DNA from: Streptomyces fuscichromogenes | GTDB taxonomy: Bacteria > Actinomycetota > Actinomycetes > Streptomycetales > Streptomycetaceae | Assembly (NCBI RefSeq): GCF_014645815.1 | Contig: NZ_BMML01000007.1 | Location: forward strand, 434,001-498,000 | DNA: 64,000 bases | Reading direction: 5' to 3' | In this document: piece after piece, positions 47,259 through 54,750 of the stretch | How the letters are laid out: every line of letters begins with the position of its first letter | How positions within the stretch are numbered: the first letter of the stretch is position 1 | Notes under the pieces: model-generated | Databases searched by the model: none | What the model was told of the DNA's origin: nothing | The model's input: the letters and a program-made list of their open reading frames with translations, nothing else | Position numbers and translations under genes: made by a program

Positions 47259-48908
47259 GTGAGCGACACAGACCTGCCCTCCGCCCCGCTGAACCGGCGC
47301 GGCTTTCTCGGTGCCGCCGCCGCGGCCGGACTGCTCGGCACCCTGTCCACACCGGCCGCGGCGAAGACCTCGGCCGCCACCGTGATATCCACGGAGTCCG
47401 GCCAGGTCACCGGAGTCCAGGGCGGCCTGCGCGGCGTCACCGTCTACAAGGGTGTCCCGTACGCCGACACCACCGCCGGCGCCAACCGCTGGCGCCCGCC
47501 GCAGCCGGCCCCCTCCTGGAACGGGGTGCGGGCCGCCGACTCCTGGGGCCCCGCCTGCCCGCAGCCGGTCACGGACATCCCCGCCGACCAGGTGCCCGCG
47601 TTCGGCGAGGACTGCCTGAACCTCAACATCTGGACGGCGGACTCCGGTTCGGGCGACGGCCGCCCCGTCCTCGTCTGGCTGTACGGCGGCGACCGGGCCC
47701 TGTGGGCGGGCCAGGAGATCTACAACGGCTCCCTGCTCGCCTCCAAGGGAGTGGTGGTCGTGACCCCCGACCACCGGGTCGGCCCGCTCGGCGGTCTCGC
47801 CCACCCCGAGCTGACCGCCGAGTCCGCGTACGGCGGCTCCGGCAACTGGGGGATCCAGGACGTCGTCGCGGCGCTCGAGTGGGTCCGGCGCAACATCGGC
47901 GCGTTCGGCGGTGACCCGGACCGGGTCACCCTGGGCGGCTGGGGACAGGGCGCGTCCATCGTGAACATCCTGCTCGCGTCCCGCCGCGCCAGGGGCCTCT
48001 ACCACCGCGCCCTGCTCTCCTCGGGGGTCCGGTACACCAGGGACCCGGGACTCGCCCAGGGTGCCGGACGCTACCGGGACCTCGCCGACGCCGAGACCGA
48101 CGGCACCGCCTTCGCCGCCCGGCTGGGCGCCGCCGACCTCGCGGGCCTGCGCGCGCTGGCCGCCGACGACCTCGTCACCCGGGCCGCCGCCGACACCGCC
48201 GCCGACTTCGGGCACGTCCTGGACGGATACGTCCTGCCCGACACCTACACCGCCGTGCTGAAGGCCTGCGCCGAGACCGACGTGCCCGTTCTGACCGGCG
48301 TCTGCAAGGACGCGAACGGCGCCTCGCCCGGCCTGAAGCTGACCCTCGACGCGTTCCAGGCCTACGCCCGCTCCGAGTTCGGCCCGCTGGGGCTGGCGGA
48401 CACCTTCCTGAGCCTGTACCCGGCGGACAGCGACACGACGGCCGCCCGGCAGTTCAGCGCCTACGCCCGGGACGAGGAACGCGTCTCGGCCTTCCTGTGG
48501 GCGACCCAGTTCAAGACCACGGCCGCCAACTCCAGTGACGTGTACACCTACTTCTGGACCCGGGTCCCGCCCGGGTACGACGACACGAACCCCGTCATCG
48601 GCACCGACGCGACCGGTGCCTTCGAGGGCTCGGACGTCTACTACCTGCTCGGCTACCTCTACAACACCGGTCGCCCCTGGACCTCCAAGGACTACGACAT
48701 CGCCGACACCACCGCCTCCTACGTCGCCCGGTTCGCCGCCACCGGCGACCCGAACGGCAGTTCCCTGGCCGACTGGCCCGCCCTCGCCACCGACACCCCG
48801 CAGACCATGGAACTCGGCGCGGGCTTCGGCACCCTGGCGGTGGCCGACAGCGACGCCAAGCTCGCCTTCCTGCAGACGTACCTGCAGTCGCAGACCACGG
48901 AGTTCTGA
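47259..48908 (+). CDS. Tat-exported carboxylesterase-fold protein lacking the catalytic triad (pseudoenzyme)
   Basis: A 549-residue type-B carboxylesterase/cholinesterase fold protein. A twin-Arg signal (LNRRGFLGAAAAAGLLG) ends near AAA. Fold landmarks are kept: GVPYADTTAGANRWRPPQP, FGEDCLNLNIWT and NWGIQDVVAALEWVRRNIGAFGGDP (in parts). The catalytic sites are not: GESAG is VTLGGWGQGAS with Gly229 in the Ser place, the acid segment KDEG is KDANG with Ala352, and the His segment is GAFEGSD with Glu456. The oxyanion loop HGGG reads LYGGD. It is therefore probably a non-catalytic binding protein. The GTG at 47259 has GAAAGGGA upstream. Confidence 0.85.
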   Translation: MSDTDLPSAPLNRRGFLGAAAAAGLLGTLSTPAAAKTSAATVISTESGQVTGVQGGLRGVTVYKGVPYADTTAGANRWRPPQPAPSWNGVRAADSWGPACPQPVTDIPADQVPAFGEDCLNLNIWTADSGSGDGRPVLVWLYGGDRALWAGQEIYNGSLLASKGVVVVTPDHRVGPLGGLAHPELTAESAYGGSGNWGIQDVVAALEWVRRNIGAFGGDPDRVTLGGWGQGASIVNILLASRRARGLYHRALLSSGVRYTRDPGLAQGAGRYRDLADAETDGTAFAARLGAADLAGLRALAADDLVTRAAADTAADFGHVLDGYVLPDTYTAVLKACAETDVPVLTGVCKDANGASPGLKLTLDAFQAYARSEFGPLGLADTFLSLYPADSDTTAARQFSAYARDEERVSAFLWATQFKTTAANSSDVYTYFWTRVPPGYDDTNPVIGTDATGAFEGSDVYYLLGYLYNTGRPWTSKDYDIADTTASYVARFAATGDPNGSSLADWPALATDTPQTMELGAGFGTLAVADSDAKLAFLQTYLQSQTTEF

Positions 48909-48914
48909 GACCCG

Positions 48915-50072
48915 CTAGGTCCGGGCGGAGCCGTGGCCGAGGACGCCGTGGTGGTGACGGCGGTGCACGGTGGGGGTGCGGTGCAGGGCGATCAGGGCCG
49001 CGTCGTCGCCCAGGTGGCCGCCGGCGTGGAACAGCAGATCGCGCCGGACGTGGTGGATCAGCGCCTCGGGAGACGCGTCGGTCCACTGCGCCACCCGGTT
49101 CGTCAGCGGATAGAAGCGGCGCCGGACGTCCCGCGCCTCGACGACCCCGTCGGTGTACAGCAGCAGGGTGTCGCCGGGCTCGAAGGAGAACACGTCCACC
49201 GTGTGCTCGGTGGCCGGGGTGCAGTGCACGCCCAGCGGCGGCGACGGATGCAGGCTCGGGACGGTGACCGCGTGGCCGGGGCTCAGCAGCAGCGGCGGCG
49301 GATGGCCGCAGCTGGTCATCCGGGTCACCGGGTCCAGGTCCGGGATCTCGATCAGCAGCGCGGTCGCGAACCGTTCGCCCGCCTCCTCCGGCGAGTCCCG
49401 GTCCGCCGCGTACCGGCTCACGCTCTGCTCCAGGACGACCGCCAGCTCCGGCAGGGTGATGTCCCGGTGGGCCGTCTCCCGGAAGGCCCCGAGGAGCAGC
49501 GCCGCCTCGCCGATCGCGGCCAGCCCCTTGCCCCGGACATCACCGATCAACACCCTGACCTGGCCCTCGGAGCGGGTGACCGCGTACAGGTCGCCGCCGA
49601 TCTGCGCCTCGTCCTCGGCGGCCAGGTACAGCGAGGCGATCCGCAGCGGGCCGATCTGCTCGGGCAGCGGCCACATCAGCACGTGCTGCGCGGCCTCGGC
49701 GACCGAGCGGACCTGGGCCAGCTGGGCACGGCGCCGCTCCCGGACCGAGCTGTAGACCACCACGATCACCGAGAGCATCGTCAGGGTGACGATCTGCACG
49801 ATGTGGTTCGCGCTGACCAGCCCGCCGTGGAACACGGCGATCACCACCTGGGCGGCCACCGCCAGCGCGCCCACCAGCGCGGTCGTACGGGGCCCGGCGA
49901 ACGACGGGGTGAGCGCGGGCGCGATGACCAGGGTGGGACCCAGGTGGACGTCGGGGGGCGACCGGATGGCCGCCACCGTGATCACCACGATGAGCAGCAC
50001 CGGGAGCAGCAGCAGGATGTGTGACGACTGCCACGACTGCCGCAGCCCCGCGACGTTCCACCGGCTCCCCAT
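48915..50072 (-). CDS. Membrane-anchored SpoIIE/RsbU-type PP2C phosphatase
   Basis: A 385-residue protein. About four membrane helices fill residues 17-130, a short linker (VRERRRAQLAQVRSVAEAAQ) follows, and the PP2C domain occupies about 145-365 with AEDEAQIGGDLYAV, IGDVRGKGLAAIGEAA, TSCGHPPPLLL, LLYTDGVVEARD and GDDAALIAL. The motifs are intact, so it is likely an active serine phosphatase that dephosphorylates an anti-anti-sigma factor. The ATG at 50072 is chosen because the upstream frame is low-complexity. A His-rich tail ends the protein. Confidence 0.9.
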   Translation of the reverse strand: MGSRWNVAGLRQSWQSSHILLLLPVLLIVVITVAAIRSPPDVHLGPTLVIAPALTPSFAGPRTTALVGALAVAAQVVIAVFHGGLVSANHIVQIVTLTMLSVIVVVYSSVRERRRAQLAQVRSVAEAAQHVLMWPLPEQIGPLRIASLYLAAEDEAQIGGDLYAVTRSEGQVRVLIGDVRGKGLAAIGEAALLLGAFRETAHRDITLPELAVVLEQSVSRYAADRDSPEEAGERFATALLIEIPDLDPVTRMTSCGHPPPLLLSPGHAVTVPSLHPSPPLGVHCTPATEHTVDVFSFEPGDTLLLYTDGVVEARDVRRRFYPLTNRVAQWTDASPEALIHHVRRDLLFHAGGHLGDDAALIALHRTPTVHRRHHHGVLGHGSART

Positions 50073-50122
50073 GCCTACCAGCGTGCGGCACCGGCCCCCG
50101 CCCGGCCACCGCGAGCGGGACC

Positions 50123-51112
50123 CTAGAGATCCACCGACCGCATCCCGGCCTCGTCGTAGCGCGCACCGGCCGCCCGGGGCACCTCGGCCTCGATCCGGGC
50201 CAGGTCCTCCTTGGTCAGCTCCACGTCGACCGCTTCCGCGTTCTGCTCCAGGTAGCTGCGGCGCTTGGTGCCCGGGATCGGGACGATGCCGTCGCCCTGC
50301 GCCAGCACCCAGGCGAGGGCCAGCTGCGCCGGGGTCACGTCCTTCTCCGCGGCGATCTCCCGCACCTTGGCGGCCAGCCGCAGGTTCGGCTCCAGGTTGT
50401 CGCCGGTGAAGCGGGGACCCGTGCGCCGCCAGTCGCCCGCGTCGAGGTCGTCGGGGGAGGAGAACCGGCCGGCCAGGAAGCCGCGGCCCAGCGGCGAGTA
50501 CGGGACGAACCCGATGCCCAGCTCCCGGCAGGTGGGCAGCACCCCGTCCTCGGGGTCGCGCGACCACAGCGAGTACTCGCTCTGCACGGCCGTGACCGGA
50601 TGGACCGCGTGGGCCCGCCGGATCGTCTCGGGACCGGCCTCGCTCAGCCCGATGTGCCGCACCTTGCCCTCGGCCACCAGCTCGGCCAGCGCGCCCACGG
50701 TCTCCTCGATCGGCACGTTCGGGTCGACGCGGTGCTGGTAGTACAGGTCGATGTAGTCGGTGCCCAGGCGCTGCAGCGAGCCGTGGACCGAGCTGCGGAC
50801 GTGCGCGGCCGAGCCGTCCTGCGGGCCGATGGTGCTCATGTCGCCGGGCACGGCGTCGTCCATGCGGTAGTTGAACTTCGTGGCGATGACGTACTCGTCC
50901 CGGTGCCCCCGGATCGCCTCGCCGATGAGCGACTCGTTGGTGAGCGGCCCGTAGAGCTGCGCGGTGTCCAGGAAGGTGATCCCGAGCTCCAGCGCGCGGT
51001 GGATGGTCTGCACGCCCTCGTCCTGGTCGGTGGTGCCGTAGAAGGCGGACATGCCCATGCAGCCGAGGCCGATGGCGGAGACCGACAGATCTCGAAGATT
51101 GCGCTGTTGCAT
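50123..51112 (-). CDS. Aldo/keto reductase
   Basis: A 329-residue (beta/alpha)8-barrel NADPH-dependent reductase. The family tetrad is visible: Asp and Tyr in FLDTAQLYGP, Lys in YVIATKFN and His in LYYQHRVD. IPIPGTKRRSYLEQNA near the C-terminus is the cofactor phosphate-binding site. It reduces a carbonyl compound in the cytoplasm; the substrate is unknown. It diverges from a LysR-type gene 80 bp away, a standard arrangement for regulator and target, with an inverted repeat in the shared spacer. Confidence 0.92.
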   Translation of the reverse strand: MQQRNLRDLSVSAIGLGCMGMSAFYGTTDQDEGVQTIHRALELGITFLDTAQLYGPLTNESLIGEAIRGHRDEYVIATKFNYRMDDAVPGDMSTIGPQDGSAAHVRSSVHGSLQRLGTDYIDLYYQHRVDPNVPIEETVGALAELVAEGKVRHIGLSEAGPETIRRAHAVHPVTAVQSEYSLWSRDPEDGVLPTCRELGIGFVPYSPLGRGFLAGRFSSPDDLDAGDWRRTGPRFTGDNLEPNLRLAAKVREIAAEKDVTPAQLALAWVLAQGDGIVPIPGTKRRSYLEQNAEAVDVELTKEDLARIEAEVPRAAGARYDEAGMRSVDL

Positions 51113-51157
51113 TGACTCCCAGCCTTTCCCGCTGACTTGTTCTTCTCAGGACGCTAC

Positions 51158-51179
51158 GACTTCAAGAGCACTCGAAGTC
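51158..51179. promoter_or_regulatory. Candidate LysR site GACTTC-N10-GAAGTC between the reductase and LysR genes
   Basis: A perfect 6-bp inverted repeat 14-35 bp upstream of the LysR start and 46-67 bp upstream of the divergent reductase. The position suits autorepression and control of the reductase. Confidence 0.5.
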
Positions 51180-51192
51180 AAACGGAGGCCGC

Positions 51193-52128
51193 ATGCTGCT
51201 GCGCCAGCTCGAATACCTCGTCGCGCTCGCCCGGGAGCGGCACTTCGGCCGGGCGGCCGCCGCCTGCCATGTCTCGCAGCCCTCGCTGTCCGCCGCGATC
51301 CGGCGGCTCGAACACGAACTCGGCGTGCCCGTCGTGCGCCGGGGCCGCCGCTACGAGGGCCTGACCCCCGAGGGCGAGGTCGTCCTGGCGTGGGCGCACC
51401 GCATCCTCGCCGAGGGCGACGCGCTCCGCCAGGAGCTGTCGGCCCTGCGGGACGGCCTCACCGGCACCCTGCGCCTCGGCGTCGTCCCCACCGCCGTCCC
51501 CGTCGCCTCGCTGCTCACCGGCCCGTTCTGCGACCGGCATCCGCACGCCCGGGTGGCCATGGAGTCCCTGTCGTCCGCCGACATCAGGCGCGGCCTCGCC
51601 GGGTTCGAGCTCGACGCGGCCATGACCTACCTGGACGACGACGAACTGCGCCAGGTCCGCCGCTTCCCGCTCTACGAGGAGCGCTACGTGCTGCTCACCC
51701 CGGTCGACGGCGCCCTCGGCGAGGCGGTCACGGCCACCTGGTCCGAGGCCGCCGCGCTCCCGCTGTGCCTGCTCGGGCGCCGGATGCGCAACCGGCGGAT
51801 CATCGACGAGTGCTTCGCCGCGGACGGCGCGGCACCCGTCCCGGCGATCGAGTCCGACAGCGTGGCCGGGCTGTACGCCCACCTCCCCGGCGGCCGCTGG
51901 TCCAGCGTGATCTCGCACGCCTGGCTGCACATGTTCGGTGTACCGGAGGGCATGCGCGTGGTCCCGCTGGAGGGCCCCGCCCACGGACCGCGGGTCGGAC
52001 TCGTCGTCGCCCGCAGCGAGCCCCAGTCCGTGCTCGCCCGTGCCCTGGTGAAGGTCGCCCGGGAGGCCGGTCTCCGGGACGCCCTCGACAGCCGGCTGCA
52101 CGCCGTCCTGGACGGCCGCGGCCGGTGA
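51193..52128 (+). CDS. LysR-family transcriptional regulator
   Basis: A 311-residue regulator. Residues 1-60 are the winged HTH (LRQLEYLVALARERHFGRAAAA then VSQPSLSAAIRRLEHELGV). Residues 90-295 are the periplasmic-binding-protein-like effector domain (GTLRLGVVPTAVPVASLL). It stands between the divergent aldo/keto reductase and the formate dehydrogenase gene 105 bp downstream, and LysR-type sites are seen on both sides of it, so either or both may be targets. GGAGG lies ahead of the ATG. The stop codon is inside the downstream operator. Confidence 0.93.
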   Translation: MLLRQLEYLVALARERHFGRAAAACHVSQPSLSAAIRRLEHELGVPVVRRGRRYEGLTPEGEVVLAWAHRILAEGDALRQELSALRDGLTGTLRLGVVPTAVPVASLLTGPFCDRHPHARVAMESLSSADIRRGLAGFELDAAMTYLDDDELRQVRRFPLYEERYVLLTPVDGALGEAVTATWSEAAALPLCLLGRRMRNRRIIDECFAADGAAPVPAIESDSVAGLYAHLPGGRWSSVISHAWLHMFGVPEGMRVVPLEGPAHGPRVGLVVARSEPQSVLARALVKVAREAGLRDALDSRLHAVLDGRGR

Positions 52129-52163
52129 TAGAAGCGGGCTATCACGGCATAGCAACGTTCGTT
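52125..52163. promoter_or_regulatory. LysR-type tetramer operator upstream of formate dehydrogenase
   Basis: GTGATAG-N7-CTATCAC (52125-52145) contains the ATAG-N7-CTAT dyad seen at many LysR sites. After 6 bp comes ATAG (52149-52152) and, 7 bp on, CGTT (52160-52163), a degenerate second dyad. The array ends directly at the -35 hexamer. Confidence 0.6.
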
Positions 52164-52193
52164 TTGACCTGCACAGTTGGCCCCGAGGATCGT
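52164..52193 (+). promoter_or_regulatory. Probable formate dehydrogenase promoter
   Basis: TTGACC (52164-52169) and GATCGT (52188-52193) with 18-bp spacing. The good -35 and poor -10 fit an activator-dependent promoter. Confidence 0.45.
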
Positions 52194-52233
52194 GAAAGGC
52201 GCCCATCCGCAACGGAGTTGAGGAGCCGCCGCC

Positions 52234-53397
52234 ATGGCCAAGGTGCTCTGCGTCCTGTACGACGACCCGACCGACGGATACCCGAAGAGCTACGCCCGCG
52301 ACGGCATCCCCGTCATCGACCACTACCCGGGCGGCCAGACCGCCCCGCCCCCCGAGGCCGTCGACTTCACCCCCGGCCACCTGCTGGGCAGCGTCTCGGG
52401 CGAACTCGGCCTGCGCTCCTTCCTGGAGAAGGCCGGCCACACCCTCGTCGTCACCAGCGACAAGGACGGCGCGGGCTCGGTCTTCGACCGTGAACTCGTC
52501 GACGCGGACGTCGTCATCTCGCAGCCGTTCTGGCCTGCCTACCTCACCCCGGAGCGCATCGCCGCCGCGCGGAACCTCAAGCTGGCCGTCACCGCCGGCA
52601 TCGGCTCCGACCACGTCGACCTCGACGCCGCGATCGCGCACGGGGTGACGGTCGCCGAGGTGACGTACTGCAACAGCATCAGCGTCGCCGAGCACGTGGT
52701 GATGATGATCCTCGGGCTGGTCCGCAACTACCTGCCCTCGCACCAGGTGGTGCTCGACGGCGGCTGGAACATCGCCGACTGCGTGAGCCGGTCCTACGAC
52801 CTGGAGGGCATGCACGTCGGAACCGTCGCCGCCGGCCGGATCGGCCTCGCGGTGCTGCGCCGGCTCGCGCCCTTCGACGTCACGCTGCACTACACCGACC
52901 GCACCCGGCTGCCCGAGTCCGTCGAGCGGGAGCTGAACCTGACCTTCCACGAGAGCGCGGCGGCCATGGTCCCGCACTGCGACGTCGTCACGATCAACGC
53001 GCCCCTGCACCCGCAGACCGAGGGCCTGTTCGGCGACGAGCTGATCGGCACGATGAAGCGCGGCGCGTACCTCATCAACACCGCGCGGGCCCGGATCGCC
53101 GACCGGGACGCCGTCGACCGGTCGCTGCGCAGCGGGCAGCTGGCCGGATACGCGGGCGACGTGTGGTTCCCGCAGCCCGCCCCCGCGGACCACCCGTGGC
53201 GCACCATGCCGCACCACGGGATGACCCCGCACATCTCCGGCTCCACCCTCTCCGCACAGGCCCGTTACGCGGCCGGCACCCGCGAGATCCTGGAGTCCTG
53301 GCTCGCGGGCCGGCCGCTGCGCGACGAGTACCTGATCGTCGACGGCGGCAGGCTGGCCGGCACCGGAGCCAAGTCGTACTCCGTGAACACCCGTTAG
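52234..53397 (+). CDS. fdh: NAD-dependent formate dehydrogenase
   Basis: A 387-residue D-2-hydroxyacid dehydrogenase-fold enzyme that closely resembles the FDH of Pseudomonas sp. 101 from the first residue (MAKVLCVLYDDP). FDH-specific features are DHYPGGQT, SQPFWPAYLTPERI, TAGIGSDHVDL, YCNSISVAEHVV, GTVAAGRIGLAVLRRL (NAD fold) and DVWFPQPAP. Arg285 and His333 fall exactly where the catalytic Arg284 and His332 of the Pseudomonas enzyme would be after counting the initiator Met. It oxidises formate to CO2 and yields NADH. GAGGAG precedes the ATG. Its TAG overlaps the TAA of the convergent P450 gene. Confidence 0.96.
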   Translation: MAKVLCVLYDDPTDGYPKSYARDGIPVIDHYPGGQTAPPPEAVDFTPGHLLGSVSGELGLRSFLEKAGHTLVVTSDKDGAGSVFDRELVDADVVISQPFWPAYLTPERIAAARNLKLAVTAGIGSDHVDLDAAIAHGVTVAEVTYCNSISVAEHVVMMILGLVRNYLPSHQVVLDGGWNIADCVSRSYDLEGMHVGTVAAGRIGLAVLRRLAPFDVTLHYTDRTRLPESVERELNLTFHESAAAMVPHCDVVTINAPLHPQTEGLFGDELIGTMKRGAYLINTARARIADRDAVDRSLRSGQLAGYAGDVWFPQPAPADHPWRTMPHHGMTPHISGSTLSAQARYAAGTREILESWLAGRPLRDEYLIVDGGRLAGTGAKSYSVNTR

Positions 53398-54620
53398 GGG
53401 TTCAGTCGCACCGGCAGTTCGAAGAGGTCGTTCTGGGTGACCACCGGCTTGTTGCGCAGCTCGGACGCCGGTACCGCCAGGTCCAGGCCGGGGAAGCGGT
53501 CGTAGAGCGCGGGCAGCGCGACGCCCGCCTCCAGCCGGGACAGCGCCGCACCCGGGCACACGTGCGGGCCGTGCCCGAAGGAGATGTGCCGGTTCGCCGA
53601 CTCCCGGGTGACGTCGAACTCCCCGGCGCTCGGCCCGTGCGCGTTCTCGTCGCGGCCGATCGCCGCGTACGACACGATCAGCGCGTCGCCCGCCGGGAGG
53701 ACCTTGTCGCCGACCGGCACGTCCTCGGTCGCGAACCGGATCAGGACGTGCGAGGTCGGGGTGGACCAGCGCAGGGTCTCCTCGACCACCGCAGACCAGT
53801 CCACCTCGCCGGAGAGCACCTTGGCGCGCTGGTCGGGGTGGGTGGAGAGGTTGACCACGGCGTTGACGATCAGGGAGATCGTCGTCTCGTGGCCGGCCGC
53901 CACCATCAGCTGGAGGGTGGAGACGATCTCCGCGTCGGTGAGGTGGTCGCCGTCCTCCGAGGCCAGGATCAGCGCGCTGGTCAGGTCGTCGCCGGGCTCG
54001 GCCCGCTTGGCGGCGACCGTCGCCGCCATGATCCCCGCCAGCTCGGTGAGGGTCGCGATGACCTCGGCGGGCGGCGTCTGGGTCGAGAAGAACTTCTCGA
54101 ACAGCACCTTCAGCCGGGGCAGTTCGGCCTCGTCGATGCCCATCAGGTCGGCGATGACGTACATCGGCAGCGGGTAGGCGAAGGCCGCCTTGAGGTCGAC
54201 GCTCTCCTTGTCCGCCGGGAGCCCGTCGAGCAGGTCCTGGGTGAGCTTCTGGATCCGCTCCCGCATCTGCTCCACGCGGCGCGGGGTGAGCGCCTGCGCC
54301 ACCAGCGTGCGCATCCTGCGGTGGTCGGCGCCGTCCACGGTCAGCATCGAACGGCCGGGGTTGGCGAGCCCGATCAGCGGCCAGTCCGGCGCGATCTCCC
54401 CGCGCTGCCAGGCCCCCCACACGTTGATGTCCTTGACCAGACGCGGGTCGGTGAGCAGCGCCTTGGCCTCGGCATGCCGGGTGACGGCCCAGACTGGCAC
54501 CCCGCCGGGCAGTTCCACGGCCGCGAGCGGACCGGCGGCGCGCAGCCGCGAACTCTCGCCGTCGAGGTCGGTGACGAAGGGGTCGAGGGCGATCCGGGCT
54601 TGTTCGGTACCGGTCGTCAT
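53394..54620 (-). CDS. Cytochrome P450 (conservon F position)
   Basis: A 408-residue bacterial class I P450. LQLMVAAGHETTISL is the I-helix oxygen-activation motif, VVEETLRWSTP contains the intact K-helix ExxR, and FGHGPHVCPGAALSR carries the haem-ligand Cys. It lies at the end of a conservon, 130 bp after the preceding P450, so it fits the second P450 of a two-P450 conservon. It needs a ferredoxin and reductase; the FprA-like reductase in this window is a possible donor. GGGAGG precedes the ATG. Substrate unknown. Confidence 0.94.
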   Translation of the reverse strand: MTTGTEQARIALDPFVTDLDGESSRLRAAGPLAAVELPGGVPVWAVTRHAEAKALLTDPRLVKDINVWGAWQRGEIAPDWPLIGLANPGRSMLTVDGADHRRMRTLVAQALTPRRVEQMRERIQKLTQDLLDGLPADKESVDLKAAFAYPLPMYVIADLMGIDEAELPRLKVLFEKFFSTQTPPAEVIATLTELAGIMAATVAAKRAEPGDDLTSALILASEDGDHLTDAEIVSTLQLMVAAGHETTISLIVNAVVNLSTHPDQRAKVLSGEVDWSAVVEETLRWSTPTSHVLIRFATEDVPVGDKVLPAGDALIVSYAAIGRDENAHGPSAGEFDVTRESANRHISFGHGPHVCPGAALSRLEAGVALPALYDRFPGLDLAVPASELRNKPVVTQNDLFELPVRLNP

Positions 54621-54686
54621 CGTGACGTGCCTCCCAGGGCAGGGTCGGGTAACTGCGCCATGCGGTGTGCTGCGCCTGTCTGTCGA

Positions 54687-54748
54687 TGCGGAGGTGCAGA
54701 AAGTGCGGAGGTGCAGAAAGCACCGGGGTACCGAGGTACCGGGGTACC
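54687..54748. repeat. Tandem repeats between the two P450 genes: 2 x 17 bp and 3 x 8 bp
   Basis: TGCGGAGGTGCAGAAAG is repeated perfectly at 54687-54703 and 54704-54720. It is followed by GGGGTACC, GAGGTACC and GGGGTACC at 54725-54748. They fill most of the 130-bp spacer inside the conservon. On the mRNA strand the 17-mer gives CACCTCC twice, which could pair with the GGGAGG ribosome site of the downstream P450. Confidence 0.85.
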
Positions 54749-54750
54749 GA

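Noticed and set aside
51178..54723. An 1181-codon minus-strand frame across LysR, fdh and P450
   Set aside because: It runs antisense through two genes with clear families and shares only the end region with the P450 in a different frame.
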